NCBI RefSeq assembly: GCF_030159595.1
Contig: NZ_BSKJ01000002.1
Coordinates: forward strand, 1-64,000
Reading direction: 5' to 3'
Source of the DNA: Pseudomonas putida
GTDB lineage: Bacteria; Pseudomonadota; Gammaproteobacteria; Pseudomonadales; Pseudomonadaceae
DNA length: 64,000 nucleotides
Position numbers and translations under genes: made by a program. Shown one piece after another: positions 19,207-29,347 of this stretch. How positions within the stretch are numbered: position 1 is the stretch's first letter; every line of letters starts with the position of its first letter. The notes under the pieces were generated by a model, which made no database searches, was not told the origin of the DNA, and saw only the letters and a program-made list of their open reading frames with translations.

Positions 19207-20094
19207 ATGACCGACTCCAGCTACATTGGGCGATTCGCCCCGACCCCCAGCGGCTTCCTGCACTTTGGCTCGCTGGTTGCCGCCCTCGCCTCCTGGCTCG
19301 ATGCCCGCGCCGTCAACGGCCGCTGGCTACTGCGCATGGAAGACACCGACCCACCCCGGGAGATGCCCGGGGCCCGTGATGCCATCCTGCAAACCCTGGA
19401 ACGCTACGGGCTGGAATGGGATGGCGAGGTCGTGTTCCAGAGCCAGCGGCACGACGCTTATGCCGCGGTGGTCGACCGCCTGTTCAACATGGGCCTGGCC
19501 TACGCCTGCACCTGCTCGCGCAAGCAACTGGAAGGTTACAACGGCATCTATCCAGGCCTGTGCCGCAACGCCGGGCATGCCCGTGAAGGCGCGGCGATCC
19601 GCTTGCGCGTGCCCGAGCTGATCTACCGCTTTACCGACCGGGTGCAGGGCGAGTACCAGCAACACCTGGGGCGTGAGGTGGGCGACTTCGTCATCCAGCG
19701 CCGTGACGGGCTGTATGCGTACCAGCTGGCGGTGGTGCTGGACGATGCCTGGCAGGGTGTTACCGATATCGTGCGTGGCGCCGACCTGCTCGACAACACC
19801 CCGCGTCAGCTGTACCTGCAAGAGCTGCTGGGCTTCTCGCAACCGCGTTACCTGCATATACCGCTGATCGTGCAACCGGATGGGCACAAGCTGGGCAAGT
19901 CCTACCGCTCGCCGCCGTTGCAGGCGGAGCATGCTACGCCGCTGCTGCTAAGGGCTTTGCGGGCGCTGGGGCAGGAAGCAGACCCCGAGTTGCTGCTGGC
20001 AACGCCGGCGGAGGTATTGGCGGTAGCGCGCAAGCAATGGCGGCCCGAGGCGATTGCGCAGCGGACCACGGTGCCAGAGGCTGATTTGCGCTGA
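19207..20094 (+). CDS. gluQ: Glutamyl-Q tRNA(Asp) synthetase
   Basis: GluQ attaches glutamate to the queuosine base of tRNA-Asp. It is a shortened GluRS catalytic core of 295 residues with no anticodon-binding domain. The HIGH-like motif is seen as PTPSGFLHFGS, the KMSKS-like motif as KLGKS, and CTCSRKQ...YPGLCR supplies zinc-ligand cysteines. I chose the ATG at 19207 (MTDSSYIG); an ATG five codons earlier at 19192 is possible. It follows dksA, as in many gamma-proteobacteria. Confidence 0.95.
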   Translation: MTDSSYIGRFAPTPSGFLHFGSLVAALASWLDARAVNGRWLLRMEDTDPPREMPGARDAILQTLERYGLEWDGEVVFQSQRHDAYAAVVDRLFNMGLAYACTCSRKQLEGYNGIYPGLCRNAGHAREGAAIRLRVPELIYRFTDRVQGEYQQHLGREVGDFVIQRRDGLYAYQLAVVLDDAWQGVTDIVRGADLLDNTPRQLYLQELLGFSQPRYLHIPLIVQPDGHKLGKSYRSPPLQAEHATPLLLRALRALGQEADPELLLATPAEVLAVARKQWRPEAIAQRTTVPEADLR

Positions 20095-20148
20095 GGCCGG
20101 CACAGGCAACCCACCCCTCCAAAACAAAAGCCCAATAAATTCAACCTC

Positions 20149-20178
20149 TTGGCGAACACTATGGATTCCCGCTAGCAT
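20149..20178 (+). promoter_or_regulatory. Weak candidate promoter of the cbrX-cbrA-cbrB genes
   Basis: TTGGCG, an 18-base spacer and TAGCAT occur about 60 bases before the small ORF. It is the best sigma70-like match in the 146-base gap, but not a strong one. Confidence 0.35.
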
Positions 20179-20240
20179 CCCCCCAGCCATTTGCGCCAAT
20201 AATAAGTCCAAGCCCGCAGCGCCCAACCATCGAGGCCAGC

Positions 20241-20417
20241 ATGTACATCTATCGTTTGGTCCTGCTTCTGGTCGTGGGGATCTACCTGTTCTCCCCGGCC
20301 ATCATGGACTGGTGGATCGAGCCGACCGGAGCCTGGTACCGCCCCTACCTGCTCTGGCTGATCCTGATCGTCGTCACCTTCATCCTGCAGAGCCAACGAG
20401 ATGCCGATGAGCTTTAG
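20241..20417 (+). CDS. cbrX: Small membrane protein overlapping the start of cbrA (CbrX-like)
   Basis: A 58-codon frame starts at ATG 20241 (MYIYRLVLLLVVGIYLF) and ends at TAG 20417. It encodes two hydrophobic segments (about 4-20 and 36-50) separated by MDWWIEPTGAWYRPY, so two membrane passes are likely. It overlaps the first codons of cbrA, which suggests that its translation controls cbrA translation. A small ORF called cbrX has been described upstream of cbrA in Pseudomonas; I match it by position. Its own function is not known to me. Confidence 0.75.
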   Translation: MYIYRLVLLLVVGIYLFSPAIMDWWIEPTGAWYRPYLLWLILIVVTFILQSQRDADEL

Positions 20418-23376
20418 CCTGACCCAGATGATCCTGATCAGCGCCGGGTACCTCATGGTGCTGTTCGGCGTGGCCTGGATCAGCGAGCGAGGGTTGATCC
20501 CGCGTTCGATCATTCGCCACCCGCTTACCTACACCCTGTCGCTGGGCGTGTACGCCAGTGCCTGGGCCTTCTATGGTTCAGTGGGCCTGGCCTACCAGTA
20601 CGGCTACGGTTTCCTTGCCTGCTATCTGGGAGTGTCCGGCGCGTTCCTGCTGGCACCGGTATTGCTCTACCCGATCCTCAAGATCACCCGCACCTACCAG
20701 CTGTCATCACTGGCCGACCTGCTGGCGTTCCGCTTCCGCAGTACCTGGGCGGGGGCGCTGACGACCATCATCATGCTGATCGGCGTGCTGCCGTTGCTGG
20801 CCCTGCAGATCCAGGCGGTGGCCGACTCGATCAGCATCCTCACCGGTGAGCCGGTCAAGGCCCGGGTAGCCTTTGCTTTCTGTGCGCTGATCATCCTGTT
20901 CACCATCTTCTTCGGCTCGCGGCACATCGCCACGCGGGAGAAGCACGAAGGGCTGGTGTTCGCCATCGCCTTCGAATCGGTGATCAAACTGCTGGCCCTG
21001 GGCGGTATCGGCCTGTACGCCTTGTATGGCGTATTCGGCGGCCCGCACGAACTGGAAGTCTGGCTGCTCCAGAACCAGACCGCCCTGGCCGCCCTGCACA
21101 CCCCGCTCCAGGAAGGCCCCTGGCGCACCCTGCTGCTGGTGTTCTTCGCCTCGGCCATCGTCATGCCGCACATGTACCACATGGCCTTCACCGAAAACCT
21201 CAACCCGCGCTCGCTGGTCAGCGCCAGCTGGGGCCTGCCGCTGTTCCTGCTGCTGATGAGCCTGGCCGTGCCGCTGGTGCTGTGGGCCGGCCTGCGCCTG
21301 GGCGCCAGCACCAACCCCGAGTACTTCACCCTGGGCCTGGGGATTGCCGCCAACAACGAGGCGCTGGCACTGCTGGCCTACGTCGGCGGCTTGTCGGCCG
21401 CCAGCGGCCTGATCATCGTCACCACCCTGGCGCTGTCGGGCATGGCCCTCAACCACCTGGTGCTGCCGCTGTATCAGCCCCCGGCCGAGGGCAATATCTA
21501 CCGCTGGCTGAAGTGGACCCGCCGCGCGCTGATCGTTGCCATCATCACCGCCGGCTTCATGTTCTACCTCACCCAGAACAACCACCAGAGCCTGGCCAAC
21601 CTGGGCATCGTCGCCTTCGTCGCCACCCTGCAGTTCCTGCCCGGCGTACTGTCGGTGCTGTACTGGCCCACCGCCAACCGCCGCGGCTTCATCGCCGGGC
21701 TGCTGGCCGGCACCCTGGTCTGGATGGTGACCATGCTCCTGCCGCTGTTGGGCAACCTGCAGGGCTTCTACATCCCACTGCTGGACATGATCTATGTGCT
21801 GGACGATACCAGCTGGCACATGGCGGCCATCGCTTCGCTGGCGGCCAACGTGCTGCTGTTCACCCTGATCTCGCTGTTCACCAACGCCAGCACCGAAGAG
21901 GTCAGCGCCGCCGAAGCCTGCGCCGTGGACAACGTACGCCGCCCGCAGCGCCGCGAGTTGCATGCCGCCTCACCGCAGGAGTTCGCCACCCAACTGGCCA
22001 AGCCGCTGGGCGCCAAGGCCGCACAAAAGGAAGTGGAACAGGCCCTGCGCGACCTCTACCTGCCGTTCGACGAGCGCCGCCCCTATGCCCTGCGCCGCCT
22101 GCGCGACCGCATCGAGGCCAACCTGTCCGGCCTGATGGGGCCGAGCGTGGCCCAGGACATGGTCGAGACCTTCTTGCCGTACAAGTCAGGTAACGAAAAC
22201 TATGTGACCGAAGACATCCACTTCATCGAAAGCCGCCTGGAAGACTACCACTCGCGCCTGACTGGCCTGGCTGCCGAGCTCGATGCCCTACGCCGCTACC
22301 ACCGCCAGACCCTGCAAGAGCTGCCCGTGGGCGTGTGCTCGCTGGCCAAGGATCAGGAAATCCTGATGTGGAACAAGGCCATGGAAGAGCTCACCGGCAT
22401 CGCCGCCAAGCATGTGGTCGGCTCGCGCCTGGTCACTATCGACGAGCCTTGGCGCGGCCTGCTGCAAGGCTTCATCAACGTGCCCGACGAGCACCTGCAC
22501 AAGCAGCGCCTGGCACTGGACGGCCAGCCGCGCTGGCTGAACCTGCACAAGGCAGCCATCGACGAACCATTGGCGCCTGGTAACAGTGGCCTGGTGCTGC
22601 TGGTGGAAGACCTTACCGAAACCCAGGCACTGGAAGACAAGCTGGTGCATTCCGAGCGCCTGGCCAGCATCGGTCGGCTGGCCGCCGGCGTGGCCCACGA
22701 AATCGGTAACCCGATCACCGGCATCGCCTGCCTGGCACAGAACCTGCGCGAAGAACGCGAAGGCGATGGTGAGATTATCGAGCTGTCCAGCCAGATCCTC
22801 GACCAGACCAAGCGCGTGTCGCGCATTGTCCAGTCGCTGATGAGCTTCGCCCATGCCGGCGGCAGCCACCAGAACAGCGAAGAGCCGGTGTGCCTGGCCG
22901 AAGTGGCGCAGGATGCCATCGGTCTGCTGGCGTTGAACCGGCGCAATTTCGAAGTACAGTTCTTCAACCTCTGCGACCCGGACCACTGGGCCGAAGGGGA
23001 CCCGCAGCGCCTGGCCCAGGTGCTGATCAACCTGCTCTCCAACGCCCGCGATGCCTCGCCGCCCGGCAGTGCCGTGCGCGTGCGCAGCGAAGTGAGCGAG
23101 CACACCGTCGACCTGATCGTCGAGGACGAGGGCAGCGGGATACCGAAGAACATCATGGACCGCCTGTTCGAACCCTTCTTCACCACCAAGGACCCGGGCG
23201 AAGGAACCGGACTGGGGCTCGCTCTGGTCTATTCCATCGTGGAAGAGCATTATGGGCAAATCACCATCGACAGCCCGGCCGATATCGAACGGCAACGTGG
23301 CACCCGGATCCGCGTGACCCTGCCCCGGCATGTCGTAGCGACGTCCCCTGAAATTCGAGACCGTCGAGAGAATTGA
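20407..23376 (+). CDS. cbrA: Sensor histidine kinase CbrA with transporter-like domain
   Basis: CbrA controls carbon/nitrogen balance and, through CbrB, catabolite repression. The 989-residue protein has an N-terminal sodium/solute symporter-like domain of about 13 membrane helices (roughly 1-490), a linker, a PAS-like domain, a HisKA domain with His764 in [11 protein letters not shown], and an HATPase domain with [17 protein letters not shown] and GTGLGLAL. Histidine transport by this domain has been reported in P. putida. The ATG at 20407 is chosen, with GAG about 7 bases upstream; ATG 20401 is the alternative. It overlaps cbrX. Confidence 0.95.
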   Translation: MSFSLTQMILISAGYLMVLFGVAWISERGLIPRSIIRHPLTYTLSLGVYASAWAFYGSVGLAYQYGYGFLACYLGVSGAFLLAPVLLYPILKITRTYQLSSLADLLAFRFRSTWAGALTTIIMLIGVLPLLALQIQAVADSISILTGEPVKARVAFAFCALIILFTIFFGSRHIATREKHEGLVFAIAFESVIKLLALGGIGLYALYGVFGGPHELEVWLLQNQTALAALHTPLQEGPWRTLLLVFFASAIVMPHMYHMAFTENLNPRSLVSASWGLPLFLLLMSLAVPLVLWAGLRLGASTNPEYFTLGLGIAANNEALALLAYVGGLSAASGLIIVTTLALSGMALNHLVLPLYQPPAEGNIYRWLKWTRRALIVAIITAGFMFYLTQNNHQSLANLGIVAFVATLQFLPGVLSVLYWPTANRRGFIAGLLAGTLVWMVTMLLPLLGNLQGFYIPLLDMIYVLDDTSWHMAAIASLAANVLLFTLISLFTNASTEEVSAAEACAVDNVRRPQRRELHAASPQEFATQLAKPLGAKAAQKEVEQALRDLYLPFDERRPYALRRLRDRIEANLSGLMGPSVAQDMVETFLPYKSGNENYVTEDIHFIESRLEDYHSRLTGLAAELDALRRYHRQTLQELPVGVCSLAKDQEILMWNKAMEELTGIAAKHVVGSRLVTIDEPWRGLLQGFINVPDEHLHKQRLALDGQPRWLNLHKAAIDEPLAPGNSGLVLLVEDLTETQALEDKLVHSERLASIGRLAAGVAHEIGNPITGIACLAQNLREEREGDGEIIELSSQILDQTKRVSRIVQSLMSFAHAGGSHQNSEEPVCLAEVAQDAIGLLALNRRNFEVQFFNLCDPDHWAEGDPQRLAQVLINLLSNARDASPPGSAVRVRSEVSEHTVDLIVEDEGSGIPKNIMDRLFEPFFTTKDPGEGTGLGLALVYSIVEEHYGQITIDSPADIERQRGTRIRVTLPRHVVATSPEIRDRREN

Positions 23377-23380
23377 ATCA

Positions 23381-24823
23381 ATGCCGCACATTCTGATCGT
23401 CGAAGACGAAACCATCATCCGCTCGGCCTTGCGTCGCCTGCTTGAGCGGAACCAGTACCAGGTCAGCGAAGCCGGCTCGGTGCAGGAAGCCCAGGAACGC
23501 TTCAGCATTGCCACCTTCGACCTCATCGTCAGCGACCTGCGCCTGCCAGGCGCACCCGGCACCGAGCTGATCAAGCTCGGCCAAGGTACCCCGGTGCTGA
23601 TCATGACCAGCTACGCCAGCCTGCGCTCGGCGGTGGACTCGATGAAAATGGGCGCGGTGGACTACATCGCCAAGCCCTTCGACCACGACGAAATGCTGCA
23701 GGCCGTGGCGCGTATCCTGCGCGACCGGCAGAACGCACCGGCCGCCGCACCGGTTGCCGAGCCACGCGCCACCAATGGCAAGGCCACCCCAGCCGACAAA
23801 GGCAGCCCGGCTGCGGCCAATGGCGAAATCGGCATCATCGGCTCATGCCCGCCAATGCAGGACATGTACAGCAAGATCCGCAAGGTGGCGCCCACCGACT
23901 CCAATGTGCTGATCCAGGGTGAGTCGGGTACCGGTAAAGAGCTGGTGGCCCGCGCCCTGCACAACCTGTCACGCCGGGCCAAGGCACCGATGATCTCGGT
24001 GAACTGCGCCGCCATCCCCGAGACCCTGATCGAGTCCGAACTGTTCGGCCACGAAAAAGGGGCGTTCACGGGCGCCAGCGCCGGGCGTGCTGGTCTGGTA
24101 GAGGCCGCCGACGGCGGCACGCTGTTCCTCGACGAAATCGGTGAACTGCCACTGGAAGCCCAGGCCCGCCTGCTGCGCGTGCTGCAGGAAGGCGAAATTC
24201 GCCGGGTGGGTTCGGTGCAGTCGCAAAAGGTTGATGTGCGCCTGATCGCCGCAACCCACCGCGACCTGAAGAACCTGGCCAAGGCCGGCCAGTTCCGCGA
24301 AGACCTTTACTATCGCCTGCACGTCATCGCCCTGAAGCTGCCTGCCCTGCGTGAACGCGGCAGCGACGTGAACGAGATCGCCAGCGCCTTCCTCGCCCGC
24401 CAGCGCGCGCGTATCGGCCGCGACGACCTGCACTTCTCGGCCGAAGCCGAGCAAGCCATTCGTCATTACAGCTGGCCAGGTAACGTGCGTGAGCTGGAAA
24501 ACGCCGTGGAGCGCGCGGTGATCCTTAGCGAGAGCGCAGAAATTTCGGCCGACCTGCTGGGCATCGACATCGAGCTGGGCGACCTGGAGGAGGATGAGAT
24601 CCTCAACAACGCCCTGGTTGCAGCCAGTGCTGCCAATGCCAGCCACGAGCCGACCGAAGACCTGTCGCTGGAAGACTACTTCCAGCACTTCGTGCTCGAA
24701 CACCAGGACCACATGACCGAGACCGAGCTGGCACGCAAGCTCGGTGTCAGCCGCAAGTGCCTGTGGGAACGCCGTCAGCGCCTGGGTATCCCACGCCGCA
24801 AGAGCAACGCTACCAGCGAATAA
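23381..24823 (+). CDS. cbrB: Sigma54-dependent response regulator CbrB
   Basis: CbrB is the NtrC-type partner of CbrA and activates crcZ. The 480-residue protein has a receiver domain with phosphorylation site Asp52, a sigma54-activator AAA+ domain with GESGTGKE, the GAFTGA sigma54-contact loop and [10 protein letters not shown], and a C-terminal Fis-type helix-turn-helix ([20 protein letters not shown]). It starts four bases after the cbrA stop. Its predicted target site lies less than 100 bases beyond its own stop codon, before crcZ. Confidence 0.97.
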   Translation: MPHILIVEDETIIRSALRRLLERNQYQVSEAGSVQEAQERFSIATFDLIVSDLRLPGAPGTELIKLGQGTPVLIMTSYASLRSAVDSMKMGAVDYIAKPFDHDEMLQAVARILRDRQNAPAAAPVAEPRATNGKATPADKGSPAAANGEIGIIGSCPPMQDMYSKIRKVAPTDSNVLIQGESGTGKELVARALHNLSRRAKAPMISVNCAAIPETLIESELFGHEKGAFTGASAGRAGLVEAADGGTLFLDEIGELPLEAQARLLRVLQEGEIRRVGSVQSQKVDVRLIAATHRDLKNLAKAGQFREDLYYRLHVIALKLPALRERGSDVNEIASAFLARQRARIGRDDLHFSAEAEQAIRHYSWPGNVRELENAVERAVILSESAEISADLLGIDIELGDLEEDEILNNALVAASAANASHEPTEDLSLEDYFQHFVLEHQDHMTETELARKLGVSRKCLWERRQRLGIPRRKSNATSE

Positions 24824-24907
24824 CTGATACGCCCGGGCGGGAGGTTCCTCCTGCCCCTTCTCTACCAGCCCCCGGCGCCCGGTAACACACCAGTCCCCGC
24901 AAAAATC

Positions 24908-24933
24908 TGTTACCCAACCTTTCCGCCGTAACA
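24908..24933 (+). promoter_or_regulatory. CbrB binding site upstream of crcZ
   Basis: TGTTAC, exactly 14 bases, then GTAACA: this is the palindromic CbrB recognition pattern. Single GTAAC half-sites also occur at 24882 and 24950. The site lies about 100-125 bases upstream of the sigma54 promoter, a normal distance for an enhancer-binding protein. Confidence 0.88.
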
Positions 24934-25030
24934 GTTCCCGAGGCGTACGGTAACGAAATTCCGACATTTTCAGCCCCGCGCAAATCGCGCAAACGGCTCA
25001 AACCCTTGATTTTACTGGGTTTGCAAAAGT

Positions 25031-25046
25031 TGGCACGGCACCTGCT
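25031..25046 (+). promoter_or_regulatory. Sigma54 promoter of crcZ
   Basis: TGGCACGGCACCTGCT has the -24 GG and -12 GC doublets with ten bases between them, matching TGGCAC-N5-TTGCW except one base. Predicted transcription start is near 25057. Confidence 0.9.
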
Positions 25047-25056
25047 ATATGCTTAG

Positions 25057-25432
25057 TACAAAAACAATAACAAGCACTGCAATCTAAAATAAGAACAAGA
25101 CGAAACGGCTCACGCACAATAAAAACAAGACGGCGGAGGCGCAGCTAACTGATTCTTTTGGAGAGGATGCGTGTTTGGGGCTTGCCCCACGACCAGGCAG
25201 AGAACAACAAAAACTGCACTAAAAAGCAGCGCCTGAACTGGTTGGATCGAGAGATCAACGTGACATCAGCGGCCAAAGCAATCCGTTTGCTCTTAACCCC
25301 TGGATTGGGGGTCGTCCACAAGCTTCGAGATTTGTGGACAGGGCACTCAACAAAAACAAGAAGCCCAGCAAAAAAACAATAAGAGCACGCAACGACTTCT
25401 TGGGGAGCTTAGGCTCCCCTTGTCGTTTCTAC
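25057..25432 (+). ncRNA. crcZ: CrcZ small RNA, Crc/Hfq sequestering RNA
   Basis: The 729-base gap between cbrB and pcnB holds no real protein gene. It holds an RNA of about 375 bases that starts at the sigma54 promoter and ends at a strong hairpin. At least five A-rich AAnAAnAA-type motifs are visible, near 25060-25075, 25087-25097, 25118-25132, 25202-25212 and 25348-25381. In Pseudomonas such CA motifs let CrcZ titrate Hfq/Crc and relieve catabolite repression. Position after cbrB, promoter type, size and motifs together identify it. Confidence 0.93.
25392..25430 (+). terminator. Terminator of crcZ
   Basis: GGGGAGC/GCTCCCC forms the inner stem and the flanking AACGAC/GTCGTT pair extends it beyond an internal loop. 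A short T-rich tail (TTTCTACCC) follows. Confidence 0.8.
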
Positions 25433-25480
25433 CCTTCTGGCAGGCATCCTGCTACCCGCCTACACCATTCCTCGAGTAAA

Positions 25481-25489
25481 TGCTAGAAT
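25481..25489 (+). promoter_or_regulatory. Extended -10 promoter candidate for pcnB
   Basis: TGCTAGAAT is an extended -10 box (TGnTAGAAT) about 65 bases upstream of the pcnB start and after the crcZ terminator. No good -35 is needed for this promoter class. Confidence 0.5.
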
Positions 25490-25552
25490 CCCCGCCCATC
25501 ATGCGGCCATTCTCCTATTCTTGGCCGAACATTCCTTCACACAGTGCATCCC

Positions 25553-26941
25553 ATGCTGAAGAAGCTGTTCCAGTCTTTCCGCCCGCCCGTACCGGGCCCG
25601 CACCACAGGCGCACCACGCCTGAGGTGATCAACAAGAGCCAGCACTCGCTGCAGCGCCACCAGTTCAGCCGCCATGCGGTGAACATCGTGGAACGCCTGC
25701 AAAGCGCTGGCTACCAGGCTTACCTGGTCGGTGGCTGCGTCCGCGACCTGATGCTGGGCATCACGCCGAAAGATTTCGACGTCGCCACCAGCGCCACTCC
25801 CGAACAGGTCCGTGCCGAATTCCGCAACGCGCGCATCATTGGTCGCCGCTTCAAGCTGGTCCATGTGCATTTCGGCCGTGAGATCATCGAAGTCGCCACT
25901 TTCCGCGCGCCTCACTCGGAAGACGACCAGGGTGATAGCCACCGTTCGTCGCACAACTCCAGTGGCCGCATCCTGCGTGACAACGTGTACGGCACCCTGG
26001 AAGAAGACGCACAACGCCGCGACTTCACCATCAACGCCCTGTACTACGACCCGGTCAGCGAGCGCATTCTCGATTACGCCAATGGCGTGCATGACGTGCG
26101 CAACCGCCTGCTGCGGCTGATCGGTGACCCGACCCACCGTTACCAGGAAGATCCGGTGCGCATGCTGCGCGCGGTGCGTTTCGCTGCCAAGCTGGACTTC
26201 GGCATCGAGAAGCACACGGTCCAGCCGATTCGCGAACTGGCCCCGTTGCTGCGCGAGATCCCGCCAGCGCGCCTGTTCGAGGAAAGCCTGAAACTGTTCC
26301 TCTCCGGCCAAGGCGCCATCGCCTTCGAAATGCTGGTCGACCTGCAGCTCTTCGAGCCGCTGTTCCCGGCCAGCGCACACGCCCTGGACGAGCGCCCGAC
26401 CTACGCCCACACGCTGATCAGTCAGGCACTGAACAACACCGACCTGCGCGTGAAGCAGGGCAAGCCGGTAACCCCGGCGTTCCTGTTCGCCGCGCTGCTG
26501 TGGCCAGCCCTGCCGGCCCGCGTGCTGCACCTGCAGAACCAGGGCGTACCGCCGATCCCGGCCATGAACGGTGCTGCTCACGACCTGATCGCCGAGCAAT
26601 GCGCACGCATCGCCATTCCCAAACGCTTCACCTTGCCGATCCGCGAGATCTGGGACATGCAGGAGCGTCTGCCACGCCGTAGCGGCAAGCGCGCCGACAT
26701 GCTCCTGGACAACCCACGCTTCCGCGCCGGTTATGACTTCCTGCTACTGCGTGAAAGCGCAGGCGAAGAAACCGACGACCTCGGCCAGTGGTGGACTGAC
26801 TACCAGGATGCCAACGACAGCGAACGCCGCGAGATGATTCGCGAGCTGGGCAGCCGTGACGAAGGCACCGGTGCCGGCCCGCGCAAACGCAAGCGCAGCA
26901 GCAGCAAACGCAAGCGCGGTGGCGACGAGGCGGTCGAGTGA
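25553..26941 (+). CDS. pcnB: Poly(A) polymerase I
   Basis: PcnB adds poly(A) tails that speed RNA decay. The 462-residue protein has the nucleotidyltransferase signature GGCVRDLMLG-x3-KDFDVAT near residues 63-80, the RRFKLVHV stretch, and a highly basic C-terminal tail (KRKRSSSKRKRGG), typical of poly(A) polymerase and unlike the CCA-adding enzyme. I chose ATG 25553 over a GTG three codons earlier. The stop overlaps the folK start (GTGA). Confidence 0.94.
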   Translation: MLKKLFQSFRPPVPGPHHRRTTPEVINKSQHSLQRHQFSRHAVNIVERLQSAGYQAYLVGGCVRDLMLGITPKDFDVATSATPEQVRAEFRNARIIGRRFKLVHVHFGREIIEVATFRAPHSEDDQGDSHRSSHNSSGRILRDNVYGTLEEDAQRRDFTINALYYDPVSERILDYANGVHDVRNRLLRLIGDPTHRYQEDPVRMLRAVRFAAKLDFGIEKHTVQPIRELAPLLREIPPARLFEESLKLFLSGQGAIAFEMLVDLQLFEPLFPASAHALDERPTYAHTLISQALNNTDLRVKQGKPVTPAFLFAALLWPALPARVLHLQNQGVPPIPAMNGAAHDLIAEQCARIAIPKRFTLPIREIWDMQERLPRRSGKRADMLLDNPRFRAGYDFLLLRESAGEETDDLGQWWTDYQDANDSERREMIRELGSRDEGTGAGPRKRKRSSSKRKRGGDEAVE

Positions 26942-27417
26942 AGACCCGCGCCTACGTTGGCCTGGGCAGCAACCTGGACGCACCTGCCGCGCAACTGCGC
27001 AGTGCCTTTCAGGCGCTTGACCAGGTCGAGGGTACCCGTCTGGTAGCGGCCTCGGCCCTGTACACCAGCGATTCACTGCTGCCCGGCCAACCACGCTACA
27101 CCAACGCTGTCGCTGCCCTGGACACCGCACTGCCCCCCCTGGCCCTGCTCGATGCGCTGCAGGCCATCGAGAACGACCAGGGCCGCGTGCGCAAGGAGCG
27201 CTGGGGCCCGCGCACGCTGGACCTGGACATCCTGCTGTTCGGTGATCAGGTACTCGATGAGCCACGCCTGAAAGTGCCGCATTACCACATGCATGCCCGA
27301 CCCTTCGTGCTCTACCCACTGGCCGAACTGGTACCGGACGATTTCCGCCTGGCCGATGGCCGCGCCCTCGCGCAGCTACTCGACGACTGCCCGTTCGTCG
27401 GTCTGGAACGCCTGTAA
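26938..27417 (+). CDS. folK: 2-amino-4-hydroxy-6-hydroxymethyldihydropteridine pyrophosphokinase
   Basis: HPPK transfers pyrophosphate from ATP to the pterin in folate synthesis, the step before dihydropteroate synthase (folP, also in this window). The 159-residue protein has the N-terminal YVGLGSNL and the HPPK signature RWGPRTLDLDILLFG. It starts with GTG inside the pcnB stop region. The pcnB-folK pairing is common in gamma-proteobacteria. Confidence 0.95.
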   Translation: MKTRAYVGLGSNLDAPAAQLRSAFQALDQVEGTRLVAASALYTSDSLLPGQPRYTNAVAALDTALPPLALLDALQAIENDQGRVRKERWGPRTLDLDILLFGDQVLDEPRLKVPHYHMHARPFVLYPLAELVPDDFRLADGRALAQLLDDCPFVGLERL

Positions 27418-27448
27418 ACCGGGCGTTCCAGCCTGCCATGCCACCTCG

Positions 27449-27487
27449 GTAACGCCAGTAACACCCTGATCGTAACAATGCGGTAAC
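27449..27487 (+). promoter_or_regulatory. Four GTAAC direct repeats upstream of panB
   Basis: GTAAC occurs at 27449, 27458, 27472 and 27483, and the last three are GTAACA. They lie in a 262-base gap between folK and panB. The hexamer equals the right half of the CbrB site at crcZ. A CACCCTG/CAGGGTG inverted repeat spans the last two copies. No known panBC operator is recognised. Confidence 0.5.
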
Positions 27488-27494
27488 AGGGTGA

Positions 27495-27523
27495 TTGACT
27501 TCCCCCACCTCGCTCACGACTAT
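27495..27523 (+). promoter_or_regulatory. Candidate promoter of panBC
   Basis: TTGACT is followed by 17 bases and GACTAT (TATAGG is shifted three bases further). It lies directly after the GTAAC repeats. The leader to panB would be about 150 bases and contains small inverted repeats such as GGCAC/GTGCC. Confidence 0.5.
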
Positions 27524-27679
27524 AGGCGTCCCGTGTGGCACCAAAGTGCCGCATACCCGTATTTAGGCCCGGACGGACCTGTGCCCGAACATCACGCGCG
27601 ATGATGTGCCGCTCCGGAAGATGACTACACGCGTTGAATGCAGTCGTTTTTTACAGCGCCTGAACGAGGATTTTCCTAC

Positions 27680-28480
27680 ATGCCTGAAGTAACCCTGACC
27701 ACCCTCAATGGCCTCAAGGCCAAGGGTGAAAAAATCACCATGCTGACCTGCTACGACGCGACCTTCGCCAAGGCCGCCAGCCAGGCCGGCGTCGAAGTGT
27801 TGCTGGTGGGCGACTCGCTGGGGATGGTCCTGCAGGGCCACGACAGCACCTTGCCGGTAACCACGGCGGACATGGCCTACCACACCGCCTGCGTCAAACG
27901 CGGCAATGACGGCGCGCTGATCCTCGCCGACCTGCCGTTCATGGCGCACGCCACCCCGGAACTGGCCTTTGCCAACAGCGCCACGCTGATGCAGGCCGGC
28001 GCCCACATGATCAAGATCGAAGGCGCTGCCTGGCTGGCCGAAACCATTCGCCTGCTGGCAGAACGTGGCGTGCCGGTGTGCGCGCACATGGGCCTGACCC
28101 CGCAAACCGTCAACGTGCTGGGTGGCTACAAGGTGCAAGGCCGCCAGGAAGCCCAGGCACGGCAGATGCGCGCCGATGCCATCGCCCTCGAACAGGCCGG
28201 TGCGGCCATGCTGCTGCTCGAATGCGTACCCAGTGAACTGGCGGCGGAAATCACCAATGCCGTGGGCATTCCGGTGATCGGCATTGGCGCCGGCAGCGCC
28301 ACCGATGGCCAGGTGCTGGTGCTGCACGACATGCTCGGCCTGTCGCTGAGCGGCCGGGTACCGAAGTTCGTGAAGAACTTCATGGAAGGCCAGACAGACA
28401 TTCAAGGTGCCCTTGTCGCCTATGTCGAGGCCGTCAAGCAAGTCAGCTTCCCTGGTAGCGAACACGGGTTCAGTGCATGA
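27680..28480 (+). CDS. panB: 3-methyl-2-oxobutanoate hydroxymethyltransferase
   Basis: PanB adds a hydroxymethyl group to 2-oxoisovalerate to form ketopantoate, the first step to pantothenate and coenzyme A. The 266-residue protein has [26 protein letters not shown] with the metal-ligand aspartate, and AHMGLTPQ. The substrate comes from the branched-chain pathway whose genes ilvIHC are also in the window. The start at 27680 has an AGGA site upstream. panC follows with a four-base overlap. Confidence 0.96.
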   Translation: MPEVTLTTLNGLKAKGEKITMLTCYDATFAKAASQAGVEVLLVGDSLGMVLQGHDSTLPVTTADMAYHTACVKRGNDGALILADLPFMAHATPELAFANSATLMQAGAHMIKIEGAAWLAETIRLLAERGVPVCAHMGLTPQTVNVLGGYKVQGRQEAQARQMRADAIALEQAGAAMLLLECVPSELAAEITNAVGIPVIGIGAGSATDGQVLVLHDMLGLSLSGRVPKFVKNFMEGQTDIQGALVAYVEAVKQVSFPGSEHGFSA

Positions 28481-29340
28481 ATACAGTCAAAACCGTTCGT
28501 GAGCTGCGTGCAGCCGTTGCCCGCGCCCGCGGTGAAGGCAAGCGCATCGGCTTCGTGCCGACCATGGGCAACCTGCACAGCGGCCACGCAGCCCTGGTGA
28601 CCAAGGCTGCACAGCGCGCCGACTTCGTGGTGGCCAGCATCTTCGTCAACCCGCTGCAGTTCGGCGCCAACGAAGACCTCGACACATACCCGCGCACCCT
28701 GGCCGCAGACCAGGAGCGCCTGCTGCAGGCCGGCTGCAACCTGCTGTTCGCACCTAGCGCCGAAGAGATGTATCCCGACGGCATGAGTGTGCAAACCCGC
28801 GTCAGCGTGCCCCACCTTTCCGAAGGCCTGTGCGGCGCCAGCCGGCCCGGCCACTTCGAAGGCGTGGCTACCGTGGTCAGCAAGCTGTTCAACATGGTCC
28901 AACCCGACCTTGCCGTGTTCGGTGAGAAGGACTTCCAGCAACTGGCGGTCATCCGCGCCATGGTGCGCGACCTGAACATGCCGGTCCAGATCATTGGCGA
29001 GCCTACTGTGCGCGCCGAAGATGGCCTGGCGCTGTCGTCGCGCAATGGTTACCTGACGCCTGAGCAGCGTGCGACTGCGCCAGTGCTGTACCGCACGCTG
29101 CAGCACATCGCGGCTGCCATCGCTCATGGCCAGCGCGACTTTGCCGCGCTGGTTGCCGAAGGCCAGGCCCAGCTGAGTGCCGCGGGCTTGCGCCCGGACT
29201 ACCTGGAAGTGCGCCATGCCGTGAGCCTGCGCCCGGCAATGATCGATGATCGCGATTTGGTGGTGATTGCAGCGGCTTATCTGGGTAACACGCGGCTTAT
29301 CGACAACCTGTACCTGCATGTAGAAGAAAAAACCGCGTAA
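28477..29340 (+). CDS. panC: Pantothenate synthetase (pantoate--beta-alanine ligase)
   Basis: PanC joins pantoate and beta-alanine with ATP. The 287-residue protein has the HIGH-like motif [10 protein letters not shown] near residue 28, the GEKDFQQ segment and the KMSKS-like [10 protein letters not shown]. It overlaps panB by four bases (ATGA), so it is translated from the same mRNA. A hairpin and a REP element follow its stop codon. Confidence 0.97.
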   Translation: MNTVKTVRELRAAVARARGEGKRIGFVPTMGNLHSGHAALVTKAAQRADFVVASIFVNPLQFGANEDLDTYPRTLAADQERLLQAGCNLLFAPSAEEMYPDGMSVQTRVSVPHLSEGLCGASRPGHFEGVATVVSKLFNMVQPDLAVFGEKDFQQLAVIRAMVRDLNMPVQIIGEPTVRAEDGLALSSRNGYLTPEQRATAPVLYRTLQHIAAAIAHGQRDFAALVAEGQAQLSAAGLRPDYLEVRHAVSLRPAMIDDRDLVVIAAAYLGNTRLIDNLYLHVEEKTA

Positions 29341-29347
29341 CAGCAAG

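Noticed and set aside
25158..25382. A 74-codon frame inside crcZ
   Set aside because: It lies within a recognised non-coding RNA, is Lys/Asn/Arg-rich owing to the A-rich motifs, and has no family resemblance.
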